Source: Chalciporus piperatus (taxonomy: Eukaryota; Basidiomycota; Agaricomycetes; Boletales; Boletaceae). From it: DNA of 64,000 nt. Positions 49,626 through 62,843 of this stretch are shown here, one piece after another; the stretch's first letter is position 1, and each line of letters starts with the position of its first letter. The notes under the pieces are model-generated. The model saw only the letters and a program-made list of their open reading frames with translations. It did not search any database and had not been told where the DNA came from. The stretch is taken from assembly GCA_038093975.1 (NCBI GenBank), contig JBBPTG010000057.1, positions 90,879 through 154,878 on the forward strand, in the 5' to 3' direction. Both the position numbers and the translations under genes were made by a program.

Positions 49626-49997
49626 TCAGGATTCAGACTCCTTCGGGGGTGGACTCTTGGACTGCGTCTCGGAGGGTGATCCGGCTGTATCACCTTCCTG
49701 TGAATTATCATTATCATTCGGCTCGAGATTGTCCAACAAGTCGTCCAGCCTGCCCAGAATCCCATTCAGCTTGGTCTCAACCTCGCCTGCCATTGTATCA
49801 GCGCTATCCAAGCGTCCCAAAAGCTCCGATAGTTCTGAGTCGTCCGAGGGTAGTTGGCCGCTCTCCGAGTCTGCAATCACAGAACGCAAGAGGTCGATAT
49901 TCGCATTTAGATCTACTGGTCCTCCATCGAGTTGACTATTCAGGGCGGATTCGTCGACGGGGTCATTCATGTAGCGGTTGAGATCGTCAAAGGACAT
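49626..49997 (-). CDS. Small acidic coiled-coil protein of unknown function
   Basis: Intronless, 123 residues, strongly acidic. It begins MSFDDLNRYMNDPVDESAL. The centre (about 65-95) has heptad-like leucines, LGRLDSADTMAGEVETKLNG then ILGRLDDLLDNLE, suggesting a coiled coil that could mediate complex assembly. The last 30 residues are Ser/Pro/Glu-rich and probably disordered. I recognise no family. The frame is open over its entire length with codon use like its neighbours. It is divergent from the THO subunit gene across 144 bp and convergent with UBP2, which supports a real promoter. Confidence 0.62.
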   Translation of the reverse strand: MSFDDLNRYMNDPVDESALNSQLDGGPVDLNANIDLLRSVIADSESGQLPSDDSELSELLGRLDSADTMAGEVETKLNGILGRLDDLLDNLEPNDNDNSQEGDTAGSPSETQSKSPPPKESES

Positions 49998-50141
49998 GGT
50001 CAAAGCAGAACTTGAAACTAGATGCAACAATATTTTCGTCGGTCTTCAAGTCAGTGACTCTCTCGAAGATAATTCGCGGAGAACAAAAACCAATCCATCG
50101 CACGGCATCTCGGCATCAATCCCTGTCACGCTCCCACTTCG

Positions 50142-52703
50142 ATGACCTCGCAAACCGAATGCGTTCAGCGATTGCTCAAGTCATTCCCTACGCGACCGTT
50201 TGAGCAGAAAGTACTTGACGAGAAAGTTGAACAAGACGTTCGTAAATTTCAGAACCAGTCTTCGCAGGAGAACGTACGGAGTCGGTGGGAGTTTGTATTG
50301 AAGAATGAAGTCTTCGCGTTGGCGGTACGTCCATCCGTCTCATATATTGGTTTGAGATGGCGCACGGCAACTGAGCGTTACTTTCAGGCAGCAGAAGGAA
50401 CGGCGCTGAAGGAGAATAGCGCTGAATACTATGATGGCCTGCAAGACCGATTAGACCTCGTCCTCACGTTCACTGAACAAGGCAAGGTTCGCGAACTTTT
50501 CGCACTGGACATTCAAATTTAACGTGAAACCGCAGATGCTTGTGAAGTGGCATTCCCGTTCACAGTCCTCCAAGATTTGCTGGAGACCCAGACGATCGCC
50601 TCATGTTCTCATATCTTCTCCTGGATAGAGATGCAAGCTTCCCGCCTCACTAAAGGTATGGTCCCACAAAAGGGCAAGGCACTCGTACTCCTTCGAACTC
50701 TGAACGACCTACTCCGACGGCTATCGAAAACGGGCTCGACGACGATGTTTTGCGGGCGAATATTAACGTTTCTAAGTGGCGTGTTCCCGTTGGGCGAGAG
50801 AAGTGGTGTCAACCTGCGTGGCGAGTATGGACCAGTGTGGGAGGGAGCTGTGGAACTCGAGCAGGGCGACGTCGAGATGAAAGATGAACCAGGGAAGCAG
50901 GCTGTCAGCGTTGACAAGATGGATGTCGATGAGGGGCAGGTGCAGGACGAGGCGAGGAAGCCTTCGAAAGTCGAGAAAGAGGGTGCGCCTCAGTTTACCT
51001 CTGATGATCCTTCTTGAACTTATGTTCGTCTTGGCGAAGATTTCTACAGAACGTTTTGGTCGCTGCAACTTCCGTTCTCGCGGCCACCTATATTCGCCAC
51101 ACCAAATGTATTCGACGATTTCAAGCAGGCAGTGGATAAGGTTCTCCCGGCCATCAAGGAAGCTACCACGAAGGAGCGCGCCATGATGGGAAATAGATCG
51201 TCTGCTGGTCAATCTGGTCCGCTGAAACGCAAACGGGAGGTCGAACCCGGGGAGGAGACTAACCGCAGTGATTATTTCTTTGCAAAATTCCTCACGAATC
51301 CCGACCTCTTGAGCCTCGAGGTTTGTGCATTTTTTTACTCAAATCAGTCACACTACCCATGTTGCTTTGTCTAGATTGCGGATACGCACTTCCGACGCCA
51401 AGCATTGTTCCAGCTGCTCATTCTCTTGAACCACCTGTTATCGTTCACGAAAGCGGCAAAAGCAGCATGGGCCACTCCTCGTAACCGGTCGCTACAGATG
51501 GACTTCACCCTGGAGCCCGCTGATACTCAGTGGGTTCAAGATACCATCGTCAAAGCGACTGCAGAATTGCGTTCCACGATGCCCAATGGGCCGGCATTTG
51601 CGGACACAGTCAGCGTCATCCTTGACAGAGAGAACAACTGGGTGAAGTGGAAGAATGACTTGTGTGCACCGTTTGACAGAGAGCCATGGAGTGCGGAGGT
51701 AAACGGGAAGAAAGTTGGGCTCTTCGAAGCAACGAAAGAGTTGCGGGCGAAGAGGAGGGAGGAACCCGAAGAGTGGCAGTGGAGTCTTGGTTCTCAACCA
51801 TTGACAGAGATTTGGGAGATGGGATACAGAGACCTCGGTGACCTTCAAAATCCTTTCCAGTTAAGCTGTTTGCAAATCGCGCTTACATGCCACGTTATTG
51901 ACTTCGTTATTCTAGGGCGGGAGACGTCAAAGACTTCGTGAAGAAGATCAAGCAAGAAGACACCCGCATCGACATGCGAAAGAAGACGCTTGCGAAGAGT
52001 GCAGAACGGATAGCACAAGCTCGGGTCAAGGCTCTCGCAGCCCAAGCTCCACCAGCAGGGGATACGACTTCCCAGGACGCGATGGCTGTGGAGCCTGTAA
52101 AGGTGGAAACTCCCCCGACTGCTCCACAACCAGTCCATCCGTCACTTCCTCCCAAACCGGGCACAACCGTACCTGCAAGGCTTCCTGGGACGGAAGCTCC
52201 TCCAAGTGCTGCAGCTGTCGCGACCCCGCGACCTCCCACACCAGCAGCTCCTGCCCCTGCTCCAGTACCCGCCCCCGCCCCCACACCCGCCTCACCTAAT
52301 GACGAACAAACATTGAAGCTCGAGGAGGTAAGAGTTTAATACTCGCTGTCCCTCCTGATTGTCTGACGCTTTCTAGAACAAACAACGATGGTCATGGCTT
52401 GCATTGCGAACTGCACGAGATCAACACCTTCAACATTTCGGCAAGATCGGAACTGGTGACGTTCTTCTCCTCGCACAGGAGATCGACGCAGAGAAAGAAC
52501 GGGAACGCGAGAGGGAGAAAGAGAAGGCGCCGAAGAGTGGGGAGACCTCAACCAACGCTGGTACATCGGGAGGCGAGTCGACGTTAGTGACGACGGAGGT
52601 GGAGGATAAAAAGGAAGAGACTGTGGTGGATGCCACGAGCAATGCGGGTGCTTCGCAAGATACACAGGACGTGGAGGGGGATGTAAAGATGGAGGATCGG
52701 TGA
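50142..52703 (+). CDS. THOC1: THO complex subunit 1 (Hpr1/THOC1)
   Basis: A core subunit of the THO/TREX complex coupling transcription to mRNA export and preventing R-loops. Multiple exons. Recognisable blocks: [19 protein letters not shown] near the N-terminus, [20 protein letters not shown] followed by [20 protein letters not shown], then [60 protein letters not shown] and [18 protein letters not shown]. An intron starting inside GAG|GGTGCG around 50980 removes a stop and restores EDFYRTFW. An Ala/Pro repeat (about 52240-52290) and an acidic/Glu-rich tail frame the last helical block. The start [14 protein letters not shown] is the first ATG in the frame; an upstream exon cannot be excluded. 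Confidence 0.9.
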
Positions 52704-52998
52704 TCGGGACACGCTGGATCGCATCCACGACTTGCATCTGGATTTGGGCGTACGGGTTGTTGGCACCTGTGATTTACCCCTACTTTTCATCTGGCAATTT
52801 CGCCATGAGATTCGGGTCCGGGATGATGAGAGATGGGCAAGGACGAGTTGGCGTCTAGTTAGCGCCTCGGATTGGCATGTTCATTTGATATTCATAGATG
52901 ATCTGATCGTCCGAGTTTGCGTCCGCGATAATTACACTGCTTGACCTACAAAGTTGCAACGGTTGCAATTCGACTACCTGTTTCAAATCCGAGCAATC
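52704..52998. other. Intergenic region between THOC1 and GAL10/GALE
   Basis: About 295 bp, the epimerase promoter and the THOC1 3' UTR. No gene is seen. Confidence 0.4.
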
Positions 52999-54514
<1,516 letters not shown>

Positions 54515-54733
54515 CGAAAGGAAGGATAACTACGTGTACCTAATGGACTTGTAATATAGACGAGATCTGACTCGAGATAGGGACCAACAATCACCTAAAC
54601 CAACTTGTTTCATTCTCCCACCTGACACCATACATCATTAACTTACATAAGCAGGGCTGGCTCTCTCTAAGATTGCAATCTCACAGTTAACCGTATAGTC
54701 CATTCGCATCTCTGATCTGCCGCCTTTTACACA

Positions 54734-55362
54734 ATGGTTTGTGTGTTTAAATATGACAGCGAACATCATGCACTGAAGGTACCATTGGACAGTCCTCATC
54801 CGCCTGGGAAGTTCGTATGTCAAACTCGAGGGGTATTCGTTACTTCTTCAACCTGGATACCAACGAATCGACTTGGGAGGCCCCATCCTCATTGACCCCG
54901 GAGGAAATAGACAAACTTCCTGGCGCTGAGCATCTCAAGAAAGAGTGCCCGGAGCAGGTCAGGGCGAGCCATCTGCTGATCAAACACAAGGACAGTCGAC
55001 GCCCCTCGAGTTGGAAAGATGTATGCAACTGTCTGTGCGAGATCCCCTGACGATATCATATTCACGACCGGCCTTTTTTGTCGTAGAAAACGATAACTCG
55101 ATCCAAGGACGAAGCGATCGTCATCTTGCGCAAGCACCAAGCAGAGATCAAGGACGCTTCGCAAAAGCACGACCAGTTTGGTGAACTCGCGAAAATACAT
55201 TCGGATTGTTCATCGCACGACAAGGGTGGCGATCTCGGTATGTTCGCTCGCGGTCAAATGCAGAAACCGTTCGAGGAGGCAGCGTTCGCACTCAAAGTGG
55301 GAGAGATCAGCGACATTGTCAGTACCGATAGTGGCGTTCATATCATCATGAGAACGGCGTAG
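54734..55362 (+). CDS. ESS1: Peptidyl-prolyl isomerase Ess1/Pin1
   Basis: A parvulin that isomerises phospho-Ser/Thr-Pro bonds, acting on the RNA polymerase II tail and mitotic targets. The WW domain is at the N-terminus: [20 protein letters not shown] followed by ESTWEAP. The catalytic domain has [19 protein letters not shown] (phosphate-binding Arg pair and His), the active-site Cys in [35 protein letters not shown] and GVHIIMRT (second His). An intron at about 55020-55086 separates the halves. The WW domain needs residues upstream of the Met at 54817, so I propose a first exon consisting of just ATG (54734-54736), an intron at 54737-54792 and exon 2 from TCCTCATCCGCCTGG. Confidence 0.88.
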
Positions 55363-55868
55363 AGCAGGGGGTGGGTTTCTCGGAGCGGACGGTTGGGGGG
55401 GGGGGATGTTTGAGAGAGCAGATACATAATTTTTGTACGATTGGTCACTAATGACCTGCAGGTGAAACAGTGGTGGAACTTGGAACGACGGGTTTCAGAT
55501 GTGATGACCTCACTATTAATATACGATTTACCCCTTGTTTACCCACTGGATCCTGCTTGTCAGCGTAGGTCAGGGCAAGGTCAGGTCTTGCCTGGCACCA
55601 GGCAACAGCCTGCGCAAAGGTACACACAAGACAAAGTTCGAGATCGTTGGCGTTCTCAGGGTGTTCACTTTCCTGGTCTAGATTCCCCAAAGATTCCCAG
55701 CTCATTCTAACCGAGCCGCACGTGCTCTGCAGTGTGTCCAAGTTCCTTTCTCAGGGACTTCCAACGCCGTCGACTTGTGGGCTGAAAGCAGGCTGAGCGT
55801 CGCCCCCTTCAGTTTTAGACCACTCTAAGCTTTGGATTTATCCTCCCAACCTCGGTACCGCGGTACCT
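55363..55868. other. Intergenic region between ESS1 and the MOSC gene
   Basis: About 500 bp with a run of ten G near 55395. No gene is seen. It ends in an 8-bp palindrome-like CGGTACCGCGGTACC around 55854-55868. Confidence 0.4.
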
Positions 55869-57645
55869 ATGGAACAAGAGGCACTTGCCACGCTACCGGC
55901 AATCCTGCTACCGGTAATCCTTCTTCTGGCACCAATTGCCTATCTGGTGCTCTCCAATAGACATCCACCTGGTAAGTGCGAACGAATTCATTACGCCCTT
56001 CACCGAAACGCCTACATGGAAAGGGGTGCATGAGGGTGCATGGCAAGGCCTTGTTACCGTCAGGTGATGACGGTGACATTAAATGGTCCAGGCCCAATCA
56101 GGCCCAATCACCCTCCGTCGGTGTAGGGCACGGCGGATAGCTTGTATTAAAATGACATCGATCTATCTAATATCTATCTCAACGTAGGAGGACAAGATCG
56201 GTCTCCGACCTCGGATGCAGCCAGTGCCTCGGTAATGGACTATTCCAAGTTCGACACGTCAAATATCAGGGTGACAAAGATCCTCGTCCATCCTATCAAG
56301 GTATTGCACAGTTTGTTCGTTCTTGCGCGCCTAGCTCACGAATTCATCAGAGTGGCAAAGGCACGCCAGTGCAAGAAGCGAGATACACCCCAGAAGGCCT
56401 CGAGGTGCGTTGTAATGACAGGATATCCATCGAATCGGTTCATGTGTTGTTATCAGAATGACCGCAAGTGGTGTATCATCAGGGCGGATAATCACCTCAC
56501 AGTGACCGCCCGAGATGTTGGGAAGGTGAGCCGTTTTAGTCGCTTGTTTTAGGAAGCGGAAGGTTCGCCAACCGGTTCCTAGAACGTCTGGTTCGAGATT
56601 ATGTGGCCTCGTGGTCTCCTGACTGATATCGTCGTTGGCTTGTCTAGATTGTGTTAATACATCCCCGTATCGTCGCAAATCCTTCAGACCCAGAAGGCGG
56701 CCATCTTGAAGTCAGTTTCCCAGAAGACTCGGGCTGCGAGACGTTTTACGTTCCTCTAAATCCTGTGGAAAACACGTTCCAGAAATGGCAGAGGCAAGCA
56801 AATTCACATCGTTGTCTTCATTCACCAGTCTTGTTGAACGCGGTGATTGCAGCGTGGATATTGAGCTCTGGGAGCAGAAGGATGTCGAAGGGTATATCTG
56901 TGAGACTTCCACAGGCCGATCGCCCTCGACGATTCTCTCGGAGTATATTGGGTACCCTGTTCACCTGGTGGTGAAAGGACCGCGTGTCCGGATGTGTCAG
57001 CCTACCCTCAGATTTCCCAAGTTAGATGCGCCCTCTTATTTCCAGGATGGGTATCCACTGTTATTGCTGTCCGAGGAAAGCGTGGAAGCCGTCCAGGAAC
57101 GAATCAGAGATATGGTGGGGATCCAGGGGGTGGACGCCAAATGGGGCAAGGAAGAATTAACTGTCGAGAGGTACTGGGCCCAAGATCTCCCCGAAGACGG
57201 ACGTTTACTAAACTGCATTATGCCATGTTCATAGATTCAGGCCAAATATAGTCTTCAGAGGGGCCGGTGCACCCTTCGTCGAAGATGTGATCACGGAGCT
57301 CAGCCTCACTTCTCACAAGGAAGCCGAAGATTCGACGGCAATCATTCGGCTTGTATCCAAGTGTGCTCGGTGCTTGGTGCGGATTATTCTTGTTTTTGAA
57401 TAATTTTGGCTGGGTGCTGATGGCCGCATCTGTGATGGGGATGATTCTCACAGTTGCCAAATGTCGACCCGGTTACAGGTGTTCGCGATAACGCGGTCCC
57501 GTACAAGGTTATTATGAAGTTCCGTCGGGGATTGGACCCCGAACGTGCTAGCATTCCATGTGTAGGGTGCAACGGTGTTCTTACAGGGGAAGGTGTTGTG
57601 AAAGTGGGCGATTGGGTACGCGTACGGAGCATGGGTTTTGTTTGA
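55869..57645 (+). CDS. MOSC-domain protein, mARC-like molybdenum enzyme
   Basis: Related to the mitochondrial amidoxime-reducing component and the C-terminal domain of Mo-cofactor sulfurase, binding Mo cofactor and reducing N-hydroxylated substrates. The N-terminus MEQEALATLPAILLPVILLL AP-type stretch is one hydrophobic helix, probably a membrane anchor. Then the MOSC N-terminal beta-barrel (NIRVTKILVHPIK, then a region with ENDRKWCIIRADNHLTVTA-like content). The MOSC core: ILSEYIGYPVHLVVKGPRVR, YFQDGYPLLLLSEESVEAV, RFRPNIVFRGAGAPFVEDVI, SKCARCLLPNVDPVTGVRD, PCVGCNGVLTGEGVVKVGDW. The Cys pair in KCARCL is where mARC proteins place a Mo-ligating Cys. About six introns; two were placed by homology (after VER and after CARCL). 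Confidence 0.83.
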
Positions 57646-58388
57646 GCTTGAGATGGGTAACATACTGTAACATACGAGTCCGTGTCGGCACGGCAAGGAC
57701 GATTCCTGCAGAGTCTGAATGGTGGACGTTCGCAGTCTTCAACTAAGTGGCGCGTGAAGCCGGCAAGAAAGCTCCGCACAAGGAGTGAAGCCACAAGCAC
57801 CCACTGACATGCTGAGCTGCGCACGGTGTGATCATCTGACATTCTTTTGCTGTCATGCTGATCTGTTGATCCTCGTTGGATCAACATGTTTTCTGCAGCT
57901 GGTTTGCTGAACATGCGTGAGACACTGTGAAACATCGTTGGGGTTGCCTTGATCTCCAAGTATAGCAGACAAGATTGCCAAGGGAATGACTCTTGGGTTA
58001 AATGGTTCTGGCGGACAGACTGATGGTGGAGAAATGGTCCGAACAGACTGGAGAAATGGCTCACATGCGGAAGAATCGATCAGAAAAGAGTCCGTCGATG
58101 TACAGTACGTGGGGTGACATACGCTATTAGAGTGAACCAAGTATGTCGAGCTGCACAAAAAAAAAAAAAGAAAAAAAAAAAGAACAGGTGCAGTGCCTTG
58201 GGATGAGCCACGCGATCGTCCATGACCGTGTTTAGTCGAGTAGCAGCCGGCTGAACGGAACCTGTGTAGGAGAACGGAATCCATGTCCACAACCAACTCC
58301 TCATCCCGTCCCAATATCAATTCCCCATTTCCATAGCATCATCAACGTCGCCGGAATCGACAAGAGCTCATCACACGAGCTCTAAACG
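57646..58388. other. Intergenic region with an A-tract
   Basis: About 740 bp upstream of the CreB-like gene. It has two runs of 13 and 11 A separated by one G at 58157-58181. Such poly(dA:dT) can exclude nucleosomes. Open frames here have no domain support. Confidence 0.45.
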
Positions 58389-61300
58389 ATGGCGATTGGA
58401 AAATGGATATCCTTCTCTCACCAACAATCCGCCGCCGCAGACACACCGCTCACAAAACCACTCCCAATACCCTCTGACGGAAAACGTTTTGGTCTAGAAA
58501 ACGTATGTCCATCTCTGACTTTCTCCGTTCTTCTTTCTGATCGTCAATCCTCGTAGTTTGGCAACACCTGGTGTGCCGGTTGTTCCTTCCCACCGCTCAC
58601 CATCACTGACATGCTCTTTCTCCAAGCTACGCCAATTCCGTACTTCAGGCCCTCTACTTCTGCCCTCCATTTCGCGAGCTCCTCATTCAACATACCGATC
58701 CCTACGCATCTCTGCAGCAGGCCCTCACTTCTCACTTTGGTCCGACAGACACACCTACATCACCAGGTACTGCCGCCCGCCGCAAACCAGAACGAAAGTC
58801 AACTCAGGATTCGTCACCAAATGCTGTCGCACATCCACCGACACCACCCGTCACTTCCTCACCACGGACTCTCTTCTCTGCCCTCCGTTCGTTGTATATC
58901 CATATATCACAGAACCCAGCGGACAAGGGCACCGTCGCGCCTCGAGTATTCATAGAAAAGCTCAGAGAGTTGAATGAGGCGTTCAGAAATACCATGCACC
59001 AGGACGCTCACGAGTTTCTCAATTATCTATTAAACCGGATCGTGGAAGAGATCGAAGAAGAGAAGAAGCATCGGCTGCCTTCTGGAGATGATTGTACGTC
59101 CATCGTCCGTTGGTCTTCGACCGGTCTTCTTATTTAGTTTTCACGCAGTACCCCGCTCGGTGAAATCCTCTTCTACCGCTTCACATCCTCCCCAGATGAC
59201 CGCAAGTACATCAACCGCCAGCATGCCGTCGCCAGGCGCGACCTTCATTCATCAAATATTCGAAGGCACATTAACTAGCGAAACTCGATGTCTCACATGC
59301 GAGAACGTGCGTTTCATCTGTTCATCGTGGCTTATCCTTCTAACTTCTCTACCTAGGTTTCCTCCCGCGACGAATCGTTCCTTGATCTGTCGATAGATAT
59401 CGAGCAAAATTCCAGTCTGTCAGCTTGTCTTCGACAGTTCAGTGCGAGTGAGATGCTTTGCCAGACAGAAAAGTTCTTCTGCGATGCATGTTGCGACTTG
59501 CAGGAGGCCGAGAGAAGGTTTGTTCCTGAAACGTAGAGCTTCCGCCAGCGATTGCTCACATTTCTGACCCAGAATGAAAATCAAGCGACTACCAAACGTC
59601 CTTGCTCTGCATCTCAAGCGGTTCAAATACCAGGAAGACGTGCAGAAATACATCAAACTCGCCTACCGTGTTGCTTTTCCCTTTGAACTCCGGTTGTTCA
59701 ACACCGTGGACGATATACCAAATCCAGATCGACTTTACGAACTTTTCGCCATCGTAGTGCATATTGGGAAGTGAGTGGTCACCTGTCCTCCCGTCATTTA
59801 ATGTTTACTGACATATCGGTCAGCGGCCCGAACCATGGACACTATGTCAGCATTATCAAGACTATGGGTGGATGGGTGATCTTCGATGATGAAACCGTGG
59901 ACTCTATCAAGGAGTGCGACATTCCAAAGTATTTTGGGGAATCGAATTCAGGTTCTGCCTACGTGCTGTACTACCAGGCCGTCGACATCGACCTCGTCAG
60001 CCTCGGCCTCCGCCCACCCACTCCTGATCCGGTAGCACAAGCACAAACTGCGCCGCAGTCTGAACCATCGCCACCGCAATGGCAACCGACGGATTCGCCA
60101 GCATCAACAACACCGCCGATTCCACCGTTACCTCCTGGGCTCAATGATGACCTGATAAGCTCCGCCCATGTGCCTGACGCTATCCCACAACCGGTCGCTC
60201 CTCCGATACCAATACAATCATCCCCCCAGCATTCCGAGAAGTCTCCGCGGAAGATGCCTTCACAATTCCTGAAGGTTGGCATTGGGCGTCCAACTACGAG
60301 CCAAGGGTTCACGCGCAAGGATGCTTCACTACGAACGTCTCAGACGATCGCGGATGACGAAAAGTTTAATTCCGTCTCCAACAAGCCCAGTTTACCACCG
60401 ATAGCGATTTTCCCGAAGGAGGAGCTTACTTCCCCGGAAAACTCCTTACCTTTTGTCGTTCATGGCAAAGAAAAGGAGTCCGAGAGCACGATGATAAGTT
60501 GGCTACGGCGAAAATCATTCAGAAGCGGGAAGCCACGACCGCCTTCGGTGACAAATGGAGAGAGACCACCATTGCCTCTAGATCTCGTCGCAGGATCGCC
60601 GGGATCGCCGGTGCAACAGCAGTCCACCAGTACATCGTCAAATAGCTCGAAAGACTCCCGCCGTCTCGTCGAGCCTGCATCTTCGGTTCATTCTTCTCCT
60701 CCTCGCCCCGCCAAACCCCCTCCGCTATCTCGACCGTCAGATGAACGACCACCGCAAGAGAAAGGTCATAAACAATCGTCCGTTCCTGCAGCTTATAGTA
60801 CCGCACCCACATCCCCGTCTTCCGACCGACGTTCACAACCGAGACCGTTACCCATGATACCCGCCTCCCCACAAACTCCCAAGGTTGAATCCACACCCCC
60901 ACCCTTATCATATTCAAGAACGAGCACAGATTATGATCTCACTCAACGACGGCATGGCATCAAGGATTTCCATCCCCCCGCATTTCTGAGGACATCGGGT
61001 CGTCCTGCGACCTCCGCGGGTACACCCAGTGCCAAGGTCCTCCCTCCACCACCTCCACCTCCACCGCCATTAGCTGCTCTACTAGCGCCCAGCCCCGAGA
61101 AGACGACAATTAAGCCCAACGCCCGGAGCGAAACTCCTCCAGGACGACCAAAGTCAGCTCACGCATCCTACAGCCTAGGCATCATATCACCCATATTTCC
61201 AACGTCACCACCCCTGAGTCCATCAGGCTTGGGCGCGGGCGTGAAACGGGCCAAGAGGAAACTCAGTCTGACCGCCCCGATACTCGGGTTTGGGAAGCGC

Positions 61301-61390
61301 GACAAGGACAAGCAGAAGCAGAAAGACAAGATTGGCGATCGGTCGTCGTCACATAGCAATCCTTCGCCCTCACCGACGCCACATGCTTAG
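58389..61390 (+). CDS. CREB: CreB-like deubiquitinase (USP12/46 family)
   Basis: A ubiquitin-specific protease which, in Aspergillus, acts with the WD40 protein CreC in carbon-catabolite repression and stabilises CreA-pathway proteins. The catalytic core: [20 protein letters not shown] (nucleophilic Cys, codon split by the intron 58571-58626), [20 protein letters not shown] then [37 protein letters not shown], the zinc-binding Cys pairs CLTC and [25 protein letters not shown], and the His box [20 protein letters not shown]. The C-terminal half (about 470 residues) is Pro/Ser-rich with a run of nine Pro near 61042. It is probably disordered, as in other fungal CreB proteins. All catalytic residues are present. 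Confidence 0.9.
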
Positions 61391-61910
61391 TTTCGCCTAC
61401 GCTGGATGATGGGACTTCACCTCCTGGGCCTCTCCTGCATTTACCCCCACCTGACGTTGCGAGTAGATATAGCTCTTGTTGATCATCTTTATTCCCTTTC
61501 GCTTTCCATGCTCGACCTTGGATGCTCATTCCCTGTTTGGTTTCGCTCATATATTCCCTCCGTCTATTTTTTTTCCTTGCTGCTCTCTTTCTCTAACGCC
61601 AATGCAACGATATTTCTCCATTTTTTAGATACATACATACCTCAGAGAAACATGTAATGTACTTTGCTCACGATGTTGTAAGAAAAACGTCAGCATCGAT
61701 AACCGTAAGGTCGAATTGTCGGACATGCGCCCACTTTGATCAACTCATGAACTTCACTGGTGGCCGTTGAACGTTACTTAACCTCGATCTGCGCGCTCCA
61801 TTGGATGACATAAGACCCCGATCACCCGTAATATAGTCCCGTCTGGCATCTTCATTTGCCCTTGCCATCATCGCACGTCGCTCGGTTGATTTATCTTTTG
61901 GCTCTCAGCG
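61391..61910. other. Intergenic region between CreB-like gene and zinc-finger gene
   Basis: About 520 bp, pyrimidine-rich at 61480-61620. It holds a 3' UTR and promoter; nothing else is seen. Confidence 0.4.
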
Positions 61911-62843
61911 ATGTATTGCGAGCGCTGTGACAGATACTTCAACTTCCGGTCTTCGTACGACCAGCACATCGCAGACTCACCAAGACATTACCTCTGTGAG
62001 GACTGCGACAAGGACTTTGAGACATGGGAGGGTCGTCGACAGCATTACATCCAGAGTCCGCGTCACCACTACTGTCGTTCTTGCAACACCTTATTCGCGA
62101 GTCGTACTGATCTCATCGATCATTGCAACGACGCACACTACTGGTGTGCCCCATGTGACAAGTTCTTTCAGAACGACTTTGGGTTGCAGGAGCACGACAG
62201 ACAGGTTCATCGATCTCATCTCTACTGTGCTCCGTGCCAGCGTTTTTTCGACTCTGAGAGTCATTTGCGTGCAGTAAGTGTTTCCCTTTTTTTCATGTTG
62301 GACGACGAGGCAACTGATGGTCATTTATCTCAGCACCTGAACTCTAGTATTCATCAACCAAAGAATGTCCGTTGTCCATTCCGCGGTTGCACGCTGGCCT
62401 TTGTCAGCAAATCCGCATTGATCTTCCACCTTGAGTCTGGCTCCTGCAAGTCCGGTATTGATCGTCCCACGATCAACCGCTTTATCCAGGAAGCAGATCG
62501 ACACCATGTCATCACTGATCCCTCGCGACTCATTACTCCTGGTGAAACCCCAGGGTATATCGCCACCGGACGGTCGTGGAATCGTGATATCAACGCCTAC
62601 GAATGTGTTCTTTGCCATCGCGCGTTCCGGTCACTTCCCGATCTCAACCGCCACCTGGCGAGCCCACGGCACCAGGACAGGATCTATAGGTGCCCCCTCT
62701 CCACCTGCCACACAACTTTCAGCACTCTCAGCGCCTTGTGTCAGCACGTTGAAAGCGAGAGATGTGGCGTATTTAGGTTCAGAGCCGTCCAACAGGCGAT
62801 GGATGATTTGCTCAGTGGTGTTGGGCGCTTGACCCTGAATTAG
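61911..62843 (+). CDS. C2H2 zinc-finger protein with eight fingers
   Basis: A Cys/His-rich protein of about 290 residues made almost entirely of zinc fingers: CERCDRYFNFRSSYDQHIAD, CEDCDKDFETWEGRRQHYIQ, CRSCNTLFASRTDLIDHCND, CAPCDKFFQNDFGLQEHDRQ, CAPCQRFFDSESHLRAHLNS, then a C2HC variant (CPFRGCTLAFVSKSALIFHL), CVLCHRAFRSLPDLNRHLAS and a second C2HC variant (CPLSTCHTTFSTLSALCQHV). Several fingers have the H-x5-H spacing with SPRH endings seen in RNA/dsRNA-binding U1-like fingers. It could bind nucleic acid or act in RNA processing. A 60-nt intron at 62274-62333 joins LRA to HLNSS; because 60 is divisible by three and stop-free, retention would insert 20 residues within finger five. No orthologue name is recognised. 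Confidence 0.83.
   Translation: MYCERCDRYFNFRSSYDQHIADSPRHYLCEDCDKDFETWEGRRQHYIQSPRHHYCRSCNTLFASRTDLIDHCNDAHYWCAPCDKFFQNDFGLQEHDRQVHRSHLYCAPCQRFFDSESHLRAVSVSLFFMLDDEATDGHLSQHLNSSIHQPKNVRCPFRGCTLAFVSKSALIFHLESGSCKSGIDRPTINRFIQEADRHHVITDPSRLITPGETPGYIATGRSWNRDINAYECVLCHRAFRSLPDLNRHLASPRHQDRIYRCPLSTCHTTFSTLSALCQHVESERCGVFRFRAVQQAMDDLLSGVGRLTLN

Noticed and set aside
51938..52339. Ala/Pro-rich tandem repeat considered as a separate repeat element
   Set aside because: It is a low-complexity coding region within THOC1 in the correct frame.
58157..58181. A-rich tract considered as a retroposon poly(A) tail
   Set aside because: No upstream reverse-transcribed gene sequence or target-site duplication was seen; treated as a simple promoter A-tract.
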